Positions 1-8,396 of a stretch of DNA of 64,000 nucleotides are shown here, one piece after another. Each line of letters starts with the position of its first letter. The first letter of the stretch is position 1. A program made the position numbers and the translations under genes. The DNA comes from Acidobacteriota bacterium (GTDB lineage: Bacteria; Acidobacteriota; Vicinamibacteria; Vicinamibacterales; UBA2999). Below the pieces are notes generated by a model. The model made no database searches. It had not been told where the DNA came from and worked only from the letters and a program-made list of their open reading frames with translations. The stretch lies in contig SHUG01000001.1 of NCBI GenBank assembly GCA_009694735.1, forward strand, positions 45,449 through 109,448, written 5' to 3'.

Positions 1-442
1 TCCCCGAGCGGATGGAGCCGGCCGACGGGCCGAACAGCATCTTCCCGTCTTCGAAGCGGAAGTAGCGCGTTTGTTCGGTGCCCACGTAATCAGGCCGCCA
101 TGCCGCATCGACCTTCAAGGTGACGCTGCCGGCGGCGTCGTTGACCACACAGGATCCGGAGTACGCGATGTAGGTGCTGAGCAGCGCCGCCCGCATCTGC
201 TCGCCGACCGGAGGGCTGGTCGCGGAGAACGACGGCACATCGCCCGACATGATCTGCACGTAGCAATGTCCGTCCTGGACGACGATCGAGCCGAGTGGCC
301 GCAGGCCCCAGGGGTGGCGCGCCACCGACCCGTCGGCCCGCAAGTCTTCGGCCTTGAGCAGGGTCCACCGGCCCTGAATGGTTTGCGCCGCGGCCGACGC
401 CGACAACCCGAGCCACAACAATGCGGTGACCGCAGCTCTCAC
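1..442 (-). CDS. Lipocalin-like domain secreted protein, partial (3' end outside window)
   Basis: Manual minus-strand reading from GTG at 442: VRAAVTALLWLGLSASAAAQTIQGRWTLLKAEDLRADGSVARHPWG; signal peptide plus lipocalin-like GRW start; open to the window edge. Confidence 0.7.
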   Translation of the reverse strand, partial: MRAAVTALLWLGLSASAAAQTIQGRWTLLKAEDLRADGSVARHPWGLRPLGSIVVQDGHCYVQIMSGDVPSFSATSPPVGEQMRAALLSTYIAYSGSCVVNDAAGSVTLKVDAAWRPDYVGTEQTRYFRFEDGKMLFGPSAGSIRSG

Positions 443-459
443 GGTGTCCCCCGGAAAAC

Positions 460-1821
460 TCAGCGCACCCACAATTGGCGTGTGATGGTGGGCGAGCCGC
501 AGGCTTCGAACCAATCGACGCCTTCACTGACCAGGTCGAACTTCAGGGCATAGCGTCCTGGCGTCTCCGGGATCGGTACCTCAATATGCACCGACGTTTC
601 CGCACCGGGCGCCAGATCTTCTGGCAACCACGCGCGGGCGTGATCGCGGTTGATCAGCTCGCCGCCGGCACCCATCAGTTGCGCGCCGAGCCTGACGAGG
701 CGCCGGCCCGAACTGGTCTGCTTCCGGAACGCGCGTCCCGAGAGGTTGCGCACCTTGGTAGTCAGCGCCAGGGTTGAGGCGGCCCGCACCAGGAACGGCA
801 GGCCGGGCAGTGCGGTATGCACGTCGATTTCGGCGCGCGGTGTCATGCCTGGAATGGCGTTGCCGAGCCCGCTGTTGTCCCAGATCTCGTTTCGGATTCG
901 CGCGTTGCCGTCAGAACCCGGCTTGAAGCGCTGCGAGAACGAATCTTCGGGATGGTCAGTAATTTCCCAGCACAGACGGTCGATGCCGATCTCGGCGGCC
1001 AACTGCCGTGCCCGGTCCATCTCCTCGTCCTGGTCGTTCCAGTTGAAGAGGATGTAGCGCCAGTTGACGAACGGCAGTTCACGTCCACCCTTGTCGCGTT
1101 CATCGACCAGCGCACGCAGGTTGGCGATCGCCTTATCGAAGTTGCCGCGTTGCCGGTAGCGCACGTAGGTGTCCTGCGACGCGCCGTCGATCGAGAACGT
1201 CACTTCGTCGATGCCCGAGCGCGCCAACTGGCGCACCTTCTCGTCGGTGAAGGCCAGGCCGTTGGTGCTGGTGTAGAGGTAGATGTGCGGAAAGCGCGTC
1301 TTGATGTAGTCGCACATCTCGACCGCGCGCTTGTGCAGGAACGCTTCACCGTAGTTGAAGAAGTCGATGCGGCCGAGTGACGGCCCGGCTTCATCCACCA
1401 CGCGGGTGAACAGGTCCCAGTCGAGCATGCCGGCCTGACGCGTGCGCGTGATGCCGGTCTCAGGAGCGCAGCACGCCTGGAAGCACGAGATGTTACACGC
1501 CGCCGTGGTCTCGATGTAGAGGCGGCCGGGCAGGGCGCCGGCGTTCAGGTCGCGCTGCGGTGGCTCCTGGCCCGGTGGCAACGGCAGCTTGAGCGGACAG
1601 TCGCCGCAAAAATCAGAGCCGCCGGCGTTCATGTCGATGCGCAGCTGGCTGGCGGCGGCGCCTCGCCAGATCTCCGCGACCGCCGAGGTGCGGGTGTCAC
1701 CCAGGACCCGTTTGGCATAGGGGTCGGCGCAGCCGCAGACCATGCGGCCGTCGCACAGCAAGACCCCGATCGACCAGGGCCACGAACACGTGTAGCGGTT
1801 GGCGAGGTGGTTGAGTGACAT
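460..1821 (-). CDS. Radical SAM protein with N-terminal SPASM-like Cys segment and C-terminal Wzt-C-like beta domain
   Basis: ORF 453 aa; TTAACNISCFQACC, FFNYGEAFLH, STNGLAFTDEKVRQLARSGIDEVTFSIDGASQDTYVRYR. Confidence 0.85.
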   Translation of the reverse strand: MSLNHLANRYTCSWPWSIGVLLCDGRMVCGCADPYAKRVLGDTRTSAVAEIWRGAAASQLRIDMNAGGSDFCGDCPLKLPLPPGQEPPQRDLNAGALPGRLYIETTAACNISCFQACCAPETGITRTRQAGMLDWDLFTRVVDEAGPSLGRIDFFNYGEAFLHKRAVEMCDYIKTRFPHIYLYTSTNGLAFTDEKVRQLARSGIDEVTFSIDGASQDTYVRYRQRGNFDKAIANLRALVDERDKGGRELPFVNWRYILFNWNDQDEEMDRARQLAAEIGIDRLCWEITDHPEDSFSQRFKPGSDGNARIRNEIWDNSGLGNAIPGMTPRAEIDVHTALPGLPFLVRAASTLALTTKVRNLSGRAFRKQTSSGRRLVRLGAQLMGAGGELINRDHARAWLPEDLAPGAETSVHIEVPIPETPGRYALKFDLVSEGVDWFEACGSPTITRQLWVR

Positions 1822-1823
1822 CG

Positions 1824-2090
1824 CTACGGCTTGCCGATCTTCCTCATGTACGCCTCGAGCTTGTCGTTCTCGTACTTCACCTGGTTCAGGAACAGGCTTT
1901 CGGCGAGGTAGGCGCGCCGTTCCTCGTCCGTCAGCTGGCCGATCAGGTGATTGATCTCCCGGTTCAGGTCCTCGAATGAACGCCCCAACTCCCGCTTGGC
2001 AGTCACTTCGTGGAACAGGGCCTCGAGAACGGCGAGCAAGTCGCCATCCAGAAGGAGGTCGGCGCCGGACGTGGTCTTGATGCTTCTCAT
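1824..2090 (-). CDS. Small conserved-looking hypothetical protein (88 aa)
   Basis: ORF immediately upstream of the radical SAM gene in the same orientation; charged, helical composition. Confidence 0.55.
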   Translation of the reverse strand: MRSIKTTSGADLLLDGDLLAVLEALFHEVTAKRELGRSFEDLNREINHLIGQLTDEERRAYLAESLFLNQVKYENDKLEAYMRKIGKP

Positions 2091-2121
2091 GGCCAGATTC
2101 CCATCTGTGTCATCTGTGGCC

Positions 2122-2463
2122 CTAGCTCCCGAAGCTCTGAAGCGCGGCCGCCTCGTCTGGGAACATCTTGAGAAAGTTGTGCGCGCCGGCCATGGTGAGC
2201 ATGGTCTCGACCCGTTTGTTGACGCCGGCCAGCCGCAGCTCGCCGCCGGCCGCCGAGGTCTGGCGATACAGGTCCATCAGGCAGCCGATGGTGGCCGAGT
2301 CCACGTAGGTGACCTTCGACAGGTCGATCATCACCTTCTTGTCGCCGGCGGTGAGCAGCGACATGACCGCGCCGGAGAAATCGGCCAGCAGCGGATACAT
2401 CAGTCGCGTTTCGCCAATGCGAACAATGGCGACACCTTGAGCACGGTCGGTCGTGAGATTCAT
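2122..2463 (-). CDS. STAS-domain anti-sigma factor antagonist
   Basis: MNLTTDRAQGVAIVRIGETRL...KVMIDLSKVTYVDSATIGCLMDLYR; start overlaps the stop of the upstream sigma factor. Confidence 0.85.
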   Translation of the reverse strand: MNLTTDRAQGVAIVRIGETRLMYPLLADFSGAVMSLLTAGDKKVMIDLSKVTYVDSATIGCLMDLYRQTSAAGGELRLAGVNKRVETMLTMAGAHNFLKMFPDEAAALQSFGS

Positions 2464-3059
2464 CCGGTTACCCTTTCGTCTTCCTCTCGAATGCGTTGCA
2501 CCTGGCGAGCAAGTTCCGTGCGGCCGCGATTGATGCGCGATTTCACGGTGCCTTCCGGCAAGTTCAGCCGATCGGCGATTTCCTGGTACGACAGCTCCTG
2601 GATATCGCGTTTGACCACCGCTTCGCGCAGCGACGGCGGCAGTTCCGCCATGGCCTTGCGCAGCAGCTCGACGCGGTCGGCCTGTTCGAGCGCCTGGTAG
2701 GCGGTCTGGCCGGGCGCCGCCGGCGTCAGCTCGCCGGCATCGACGTCGCGGTCGATGGTTTCGCGCTCCTTGCGGACGCTGCGGTAGTGGTCGATGCACC
2801 GGTTGCGGCTCACGCTGACCAGCCAGGTCTGGAAATTCGCGCGGCGGTCGAAGGTGTGCAGTGAATTGAAAATCTTCAGGAAGACGTCCTGCGTCAGGTC
2901 TTCCGCTTCGTCGTGCCGGCCGGTGTACTTATAGGCGATGTTGAAGACCTTGCGCCGGTGCTGGCGCACGATCTCCTCCCACGCAATCTGATCGCCACCC
3001 AGGCAGCTCGCGATGAGCGTGTCGATGGCCTCAGTGGGCGCTGGCGAGGGATCAGGCAT
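2460..3059 (-). CDS. ECF RNA polymerase sigma factor (RpoE-like)
   Basis: 199 aa; sigma70 r2 YTGRHDEAEDLTQDVFLKIFNSL and r4 LPPSLREAVVKRDIQELSYQEIADRLNLPEGTVKSRINRGR. Confidence 0.93.
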   Translation of the reverse strand: MPDPSPAPTEAIDTLIASCLGGDQIAWEEIVRQHRRKVFNIAYKYTGRHDEAEDLTQDVFLKIFNSLHTFDRRANFQTWLVSVSRNRCIDHYRSVRKERETIDRDVDAGELTPAAPGQTAYQALEQADRVELLRKAMAELPPSLREAVVKRDIQELSYQEIADRLNLPEGTVKSRINRGRTELARQVQRIREEDERVTG

Positions 3060-3071
3060 GTGTCAGGAGGC

Positions 3072-3090
3072 CGGGGACGAGGCGTCCCCG
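3072..3090. repeat. Perfect 8-bp hairpin cggggacg-agg-cgtccccg in divergent intergenic gap
   Basis: Direct reading. Confidence 0.7.
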
Positions 3091-3152
3091 ACCCGGAATC
3101 ATATCATCCCGTCACTGCCGGGTTGCGCGGCGGACGGGATAGAATTAAGGCA

Positions 3153-4394
3153 GTGGCCTTCACCACTCCTTCGACTTCCTCAGAAGCAGCAACCGCCCGG
3201 CTCCAGGACATCGCTGCCGCCGTCGGTACGCCCTGCTACGTCTACGATGCGGACATGATCGGCGCCGCCTACGCCACGCTGGACCAGGCCTTCGCCGGCT
3301 ACCCGCATGCCATTCACTACGCGCTGAAGGCCAATTCGGCGCTGGCCATTGTCCGCCTGCTCCAGGCGCTTGGCGCGCACGCCGACGCCAACTCCCTTGG
3401 CGAAGTCGACGTCGCGACGCGGTGCGGGTTCCGGCCCGACCAGGTGATTTTCACCGGCGTGGGCAAGAGCGCGGCCGAGATCGATCGCGCGGTCTCACTC
3501 GGTTTGCAGGCGATCAATGTCGAATCGCCCGGTGAGCTCGATCGCATCGATCAACGCGCGATGGCACAGGGAACGGTCGCCCGTGTCGCGTTGCGCGTCA
3601 ACCCCGACATCGACGCGAAGAGCCATCCGCACATTTCCACGGGGTTGCGATCGAATAAATTCGGGGTGCCGATTGATGAGGCGCCGGCACTGTTCCGCGA
3701 GATGGCCCACCGCCAGGGCCTGACCCCGGTTGGTGCCCACGTGCACATCGGGTCCCAGATTACGACGCTCGACCCGTTGAGCCGAGCGGCCGAAGCGGTG
3801 GTCGCGCTCGCCCATTCGCTGCGCGACGAAGGCATCACCCTTCAGCATCTCGACCTGGGCGGCGGGCTTGGCATTTCCTACGATGGCGGCCCGGTCGTGG
3901 ACCCGGCCGACTACGTCCGTGCACTCGTGGCCGCGACCAGAGACAGTGGCCTCAAGATCGCGATCGAACCCGGACGGGTGCTCGTCGGTCCCGCCGGCCT
4001 GCTGCTGACCACCGTCGTCGACGTGAAGCAGTTCCCCGGAGCGAAACGCTTCGTCGTCGTCGATGCCGGCATGACCGAGCTGATGCGGCCGGCTCTCTAT
4101 AACGCGTTCCATCGGATTGAGCCGGTGCTGCTACGGGCGGGCGACTCCGGGCCCGTCGACGTGGTGGGTCCGATCTGCGAAAGCACGGACTCGTACGCGC
4201 GCGACCGCCAGCTGGCCCCGGTGGCGGTCGGCGATCTCCTGGTCGTGCGTGACGTTGGCGCCTACGGGGCGGTCATGGCCCACACCTACTTGCGCCGGCC
4301 GCTGTCGCCGGAGGTGATGGTGGAACGCGGCGAGTGGCGCGTCATCCGCCGCCGCCAAACCCTCGACGAACTGCTCGCCCTCGAGACCGAATGA
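3153..4394 (+). CDS. lysA: Diaminopimelate decarboxylase
   Basis: GTG start at 3153; HYALKANSALAIVRLL, VGAHVHIGSQI, LDLGGGLGISYDGG, CESTDSYARDR. Confidence 0.93.
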   Translation: MAFTTPSTSSEAATARLQDIAAAVGTPCYVYDADMIGAAYATLDQAFAGYPHAIHYALKANSALAIVRLLQALGAHADANSLGEVDVATRCGFRPDQVIFTGVGKSAAEIDRAVSLGLQAINVESPGELDRIDQRAMAQGTVARVALRVNPDIDAKSHPHISTGLRSNKFGVPIDEAPALFREMAHRQGLTPVGAHVHIGSQITTLDPLSRAAEAVVALAHSLRDEGITLQHLDLGGGLGISYDGGPVVDPADYVRALVAATRDSGLKIAIEPGRVLVGPAGLLLTTVVDVKQFPGAKRFVVVDAGMTELMRPALYNAFHRIEPVLLRAGDSGPVDVVGPICESTDSYARDRQLAPVAVGDLLVVRDVGAYGAVMAHTYLRRPLSPEVMVERGEWRVIRRRQTLDELLALETE

Positions 4395-5050
4395 CACTCA
4401 AGTCCCAAGCCCCCCACCTTCGCCAAGGCTCCGGTGGGCAAGCAAGCCCCAAGCCGCGGGGGCACTTGATCGTTTTCGAAGGCCTCGATCAAAGCGGCAA
4501 GCAGACCCAGGCCGAGCGGCTGCTGGCGGCCTTTCGCGCGGCTGGGCTCGGCGCCGAGTTCCTGACGTTCCCCGAATACACCACGGCCATTGGCACCGAG
4601 ATCGGCCACGCGCTGCAGGGCGAGCGCCACTACGACCCCGACACCCTGCAACTGCTCTACATCGCCAATCGCTTCGAGTTCCGCCCGCGCATCAGGCAGT
4701 GGCTGGATGAGGGGCGAATGGTGGTGTGCGATCGCTACCTCGCCTCCAGCATTGCCTACGGCGAAGCCCAGGGCCTCGACGCCGCGTGGCTGACGGAGAT
4801 TCAATGCCGCTTGCCGCAACCGTCACTGACGTTGCTACTCGACATCCCGCCCGCCGCGTCGCTCACTCGCAAGCAGGTGGCGCGCGACAAGTTCGAGCGC
4901 GACTTGCCGCTGCTTGGCCGCGTGCGCGAAAGTTACCTTCGCCAGGCCGGGCGAGAGGCCGGCTGGGTGCACCTCGACGGCGCTCGCGACAAGGATGCCG
5001 TGTCGGCAGAGGTGCTTAGCGCCGTCCGGTCACGACTCGGGCTGCTGTAA
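4391..5050 (+). CDS. tmk: dTMP kinase
   Basis: LIVFEGLDQSGKQTQAERLLAAF, VCDRYLASSIAYGEAQGL; N-terminus carries repeat-encoded HLRQGSGGQ. Confidence 0.92.
   Translation: MTLKSQAPHLRQGSGGQASPKPRGHLIVFEGLDQSGKQTQAERLLAAFRAAGLGAEFLTFPEYTTAIGTEIGHALQGERHYDPDTLQLLYIANRFEFRPRIRQWLDEGRMVVCDRYLASSIAYGEAQGLDAAWLTEIQCRLPQPSLTLLLDIPPAASLTRKQVARDKFERDLPLLGRVRESYLRQAGREAGWVHLDGARDKDAVSAEVLSAVRSRLGLL
4411..4445 (-). repeat. Family-1 hairpin element, within tmk 5' coding region and inside a 7-bp-period array
   Basis: ccaccttcgccaaggctccggtgg core at 4414-4437. Confidence 0.75.
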
Positions 5051-5720
5051 GGGCCCGCACTTCTTTCACTCCCGCGGCCTTCAACACCCGCGCGCAGGCG
5101 TCCAGCGTCGCGCCGGTGGTCGACACGTCATCCACCAGCACGACGACTGCAGGAATGTGGCGTCCGGCTTCTTGAGCGCCGTAGCCTTGGCGGAGGCGGT
5201 TAGCCGGACCGTTCGCCACGACAAATGCGTCACGCACATTGTGGTGACGTTCGTCCGCGGGCAGTTCGATTTGAGAGACCGTGTAGCGAACGCGGCGCAG
5301 AAGGGGAGCCACCGGCAAGCCGAGTTGGCGCGCCAGGTCGTCGGCCTGGTTGAAGCCGCGGGCGCGCTCGCGGCGCGGATGCAGCGGCACGGGCACCGCC
5401 AGATCGGCGGTTGCCAACATCGCCGTGCCGCTCTCCCGCATCAGCCCGCCGAGCGGCTTCGCGATCGAGCGCCGCCGCTCGTACTTCAGCGCGTGAATGA
5501 TGTCGCGGAGGCGGCCTTCATACAGGTCGACTGCGCACGCCCAGTCCACGGCGTGACGGCCGCGCGGGTGCTCGTTCAACGACGTGCCGCGACGAATCGA
5601 CGCCCAGCAGCGCTCGCACACCGCGCCGTTCAGCGGCTGCAACAGCACCTGCGAACAGGCGGCACACGTCGGCTCGAAAAGGGAAGAGAGGAGAGAGTTG
5701 GCGAGGGCGCTCAGGGTCAT
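5016..5720 (-). CDS. comF: ComF family phosphoribosyltransferase-like protein
   Basis: CAACSQVLLQPLNGAVCERC zinc-finger-like start, VVLVDDVSTTGATLDAC PRPP motif; repeat-encoded insert NRLRQGYGAQEAGRHI. Confidence 0.88.
   Translation of the reverse strand: MTLSALANSLLSSLFEPTCAACSQVLLQPLNGAVCERCWASIRRGTSLNEHPRGRHAVDWACAVDLYEGRLRDIIHALKYERRRSIAKPLGGLMRESGTAMLATADLAVPVPLHPRRERARGFNQADDLARQLGLPVAPLLRRVRYTVSQIELPADERHHNVRDAFVVANGPANRLRQGYGAQEAGRHIPAVVVLVDDVSTTGATLDACARVLKAAGVKEVRALTAARVVTGRR
5152..5210 (+). repeat. Composite repeat: family-1 element in the loop of a REP-like hairpin, in-frame in comF
   Basis: ggaatgtggcgtccggctt-cttgagcgccgtagccttggcggaggcgg-ttagccggacc; 55/59 identical to 13775-13833. 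Confidence 0.85.
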
Positions 5721-5750
5721 CAGGCGGACCCAGTCCCGGGCCTTCTGGCA

Positions 5751-6272
5751 CTAATCCTGGTCTGGTAATTCGTGGCGCACGGCGCTGCCCCACAGGCGAT
5801 CGAGCGCGTAGAAGTCCCGTGCGTGCTTCGAGAACACGTGGACGACGAAGTCGAAATAGTCGAGCAGCACCCATTCCGCCCGCGCGTAACCTTCCACGAG
5901 CGACGGACGCTGCTTCTGCGACTTGAGCGCTTCTTCCACCGAATCAGCAATGGCCTGCACCTGCCGCGGATTGGCACCTGAACAGATCACGAAGTAATCC
6001 GTGAACGCGCCCGCCTTCTTCAGGTCGAGCACCACCACGCCGGTGGCCTTTTTGTCCTGCGCCGCCTCAATCACTGCCTGGATCGACTTCGGCAACTTGG
6101 GCAAGCGCGGCGATGCCGCCTTCGTGCTTGCCGCGCCGGAGCCCGATGACTTGTCCACCGTAGCCTTGGCGAAGGTGGAAGCTTTGGCGGAGGCGGGGCG
6201 AAGGCGGGTCGTTTTTGGTTTCCGCGAACTCAGAGTCTTTGCCATGCAAGGTGCTTTCCAGTTGTCGGGCAA
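5751..6272 (-). CDS. rsfS: Ribosome silencing factor
   Basis: KKATGVVVLDLKKAGAFTDYFVICSGANPRQVQAIADSVEEALK...GYARAEWVLLDYFDFVVHVFSKHARDFYALDRLWG; alternative start at 6245. Confidence 0.93.
   Translation of the reverse strand: MPDNWKAPCMAKTLSSRKPKTTRLRPASAKASTFAKATVDKSSGSGAASTKAASPRLPKLPKSIQAVIEAAQDKKATGVVVLDLKKAGAFTDYFVICSGANPRQVQAIADSVEEALKSQKQRPSLVEGYARAEWVLLDYFDFVVHVFSKHARDFYALDRLWGSAVRHELPDQD
6149..6200 (+). repeat. Family-1 element, in-frame in rsfS N-terminal region
   Basis: acttgtccaccgtagccttggcgaaggtggaagctttggcggaggcgg. Confidence 0.8.
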
Positions 6273-6274
6273 CC

Positions 6275-6934
6275 CTAATGGGCGGCCCCCACATACAAAC
6301 GATGGGTCGAAACGTAGGCGGCAACGGATGCGGGAACCAGGTCGCCAATGCTCTCACCCGCGCGAACGCGTCGCCGAATCTCCGTAGACGACACGTCGGG
6401 GGTCGCGGTTTCAATCAAAATGACGCGGGTTTTTCCGTCAGGCGTGGGGCTTGGGGCTTGAGGCTTGAATAGATCCGGTGTCGTCATGCGGTCGGCAAGG
6501 TCGGGGACACGCGCTTGCAGTGAGTGTAGCGTGATTCCGGGCCGTGCGACGACGGCGAAGTGAGCGAGGTCGAGGACGGCGGGGTAGCGCGACCAGGTGG
6601 CAATTTCTGCGAACGCATCGGCTCCGATGATGAAGAAAAACTGAGACGTCGATGTGGCGCGCAGCGCGGTCAGCGTGTCGAACGTATAGGACGGGCCGTT
6701 GCGCGTCAGCTCGATGTCCGACGCGGTCCAACCCTGCTGTTCGGCGGCCGCCAGTTCGGCCATCGCCAAGCGCGCCTCGGGCGAGGCGCTGGCCGCCGTG
6801 GCGCGATGGGGCGGGATGCGAGACGGCACCAGCATCACGCGGTCGAGGCGCAGCGCGGCCTGGGCGCGCAGCCCGGCCGTGATGTGACCGTTGTGAATGG
6901 GATCGAAGGTGCCGCCGAGGACGCCGAGCGTCAT
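6275..6934 (-). CDS. nadD: Nicotinate-nucleotide adenylyltransferase
   Basis: MTLGVLGGTFDPIHNGHI; VSSTEIRRRVRAGESIGDLVP. Confidence 0.95.
   Translation of the reverse strand: MTLGVLGGTFDPIHNGHITAGLRAQAALRLDRVMLVPSRIPPHRATAASASPEARLAMAELAAAEQQGWTASDIELTRNGPSYTFDTLTALRATSTSQFFFIIGADAFAEIATWSRYPAVLDLAHFAVVARPGITLHSLQARVPDLADRMTTPDLFKPQAPSPTPDGKTRVILIETATPDVSSTEIRRRVRAGESIGDLVPASVAAYVSTHRLYVGAAH
6441..6468. repeat. 7-bp-period array inside nadD
   Basis: ggcgtgg ggcttgg ggcttga ggcttga. Confidence 0.7.
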
Positions 6935-8115
6935 CGCTTCTTGGGTGTGCCGCTGCGAAGGGGTGGCATCAGCGCGGGGTTGTAATCCGCCGGCACCTCC
7001 GCCTCCGCCAAGGCTTCCACCTTCGCCAAGGCTACGGTGGACAGGCCGGCGGACAAGTCGCCGGTCGCGTCCTCGCCTAGCGCAAGGGCCTTGGCTTCGA
7101 GCTCGCGCGCCTTGGCAATGATCGGCCAGGCGGCTTCAATCAGTTCCTTCACGCCCGTGCCGGCGACCGCGGAGATCTGGAAGAACTTCAGCTTCAATTT
7201 CTTCGCGCGTTTCTCGAGGGCGGTGACGCGCTTCGGATCGTCGACGGCGTCGATCTTGTTCGCGGCGACGAGGTGCGGCTTGGCGAGCAGCTCGGGATTG
7301 TAGAGTTCGAGCTCCTGGCGGATGGTGTCGAGGTCTTCCACCGGGTCGCGACCCGAGGCGCCGGACACATCGACCATGTGGATGATCACCTTCGTGCGCT
7401 CGATGTGGCGCAGAAACTGGTGACCGAGACCGTGCCCTTCGTGCGCGCCTTCGATCAAACCCGGAACGTCGGCCACCACGAAGTCGCGGTCGCCGCTGAG
7501 CGCCACGACGCCAAGGTTCGGCGTGAGCGTCGTGAACGGGTAGGCGGCAATCTTTGGTTTCGCCGCGGAGATGACCGAGATCAGCGTCGACTTTCCCGCG
7601 TTGGGATAGCCGACCAGGCCGACATCCGCCAACAGCTTCAGCTTGAGGTGAAGGTCGAACTGCTGCCCTGGCTCGCCCGGCTGCACCTTGCGCGGCGCGC
7701 GATTGGTCGCGGTGGCAAAGTGCGCGTTGCCGAGGCCGCCTCGTCCGCCCTGAGCGAGCAACACGCGCTGGCCGACAATCGTGAGGTCCGCCGCCTGTTG
7801 CTTCTCGCCGGTCTCCGGATCGATCTTGAACACCAGCGTGCCGACCGGGACTGGAATTTCCATGTCGCGGCCACCGCGGCCAGTGCGCAGGGCGCCCGCG
7901 CCGTTGCCGCCGCGCTGGGCCTTGTAGTCGGGGTTGAAGCGGAAGTGGACGAGCGTGTTGCGGTGGGGGTCGGCGACGAGGAAGACGGAACCGCCCGCAC
8001 CGCCGTTGCCGCCATCAGGTCCGCCCTTGGGGACGAACTTCTCGCGACGGAAGCTGAGCGATCCGCTGCCTCCGTCGCCTGCCTTGATGTGGATGTCGAC
8101 TTCGTCGACGAACAC
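6931..8115 (-). CDS. obgE: GTPase ObgE/CgtA
   Basis: MFVDEVDIHIKAGDGGSGSLSFRREKFVPKGGPDGG; VGYPNAGKSTLISVISAAKPKIAAYPFTTLTPNLG. Confidence 0.97.
   Translation of the reverse strand: MFVDEVDIHIKAGDGGSGSLSFRREKFVPKGGPDGGNGGAGGSVFLVADPHRNTLVHFRFNPDYKAQRGGNGAGALRTGRGGRDMEIPVPVGTLVFKIDPETGEKQQAADLTIVGQRVLLAQGGRGGLGNAHFATATNRAPRKVQPGEPGQQFDLHLKLKLLADVGLVGYPNAGKSTLISVISAAKPKIAAYPFTTLTPNLGVVALSGDRDFVVADVPGLIEGAHEGHGLGHQFLRHIERTKVIIHMVDVSGASGRDPVEDLDTIRQELELYNPELLAKPHLVAANKIDAVDDPKRVTALEKRAKKLKLKFFQISAVAGTGVKELIEAAWPIIAKARELEAKALALGEDATGDLSAGLSTVALAKVEALAEAEVPADYNPALMPPLRSGTPKKR
7001..7058 (-). repeat. Family-1 element, in-frame in obgE C-terminal extension
   Basis: gcctccgccaaggcttccaccttcgccaaggctacggtggacaggcc. 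Confidence 0.8.
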
Positions 8116-8122
8116 TTACTTG

Positions 8123-8380
8123 TTACTCGACCGGGTGAACGGAGATGAACCGTCCGCGCTGACCGTGGTCTTCGAACTTCACCTTGCCGGTGACCTTCGC
8201 GAACAGCGTATCGTCCTTGCCGAGGCCGACATTCAGCCCGGGTTGATACTTGCGGCCACGCTGGCGCACCAGGATTGACCCGCCGGTGACGAGGTTGCCT
8301 TCGAAGCGTTTGACGCCGAGCCGCTGCGAGTTGCTGTCGCGGCCGTTACGAGACGATCCTTGACCTTTTTTGGTAGCCAT
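8123..8380 (-). CDS. rpmA: 50S ribosomal protein L27
   Basis: [42 protein letters not shown]. Confidence 0.98.
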   Translation of the reverse strand: MATKKGQGSSRNGRDSNSQRLGVKRFEGNLVTGGSILVRQRGRKYQPGLNVGLGKDDTLFAKVTGKVKFEDHGQRGRFISVHPVE

Positions 8381-8396
8381 TACAGGGGCTCTATCT

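Noticed and set aside
1824-2090. 88-aa ORF as a RiPP precursor for the adjacent radical SAM protein
   Set aside because: No Cys- or aromatic-rich core, no leader/core boundary and highly charged throughout; kept only as a possible partner protein.
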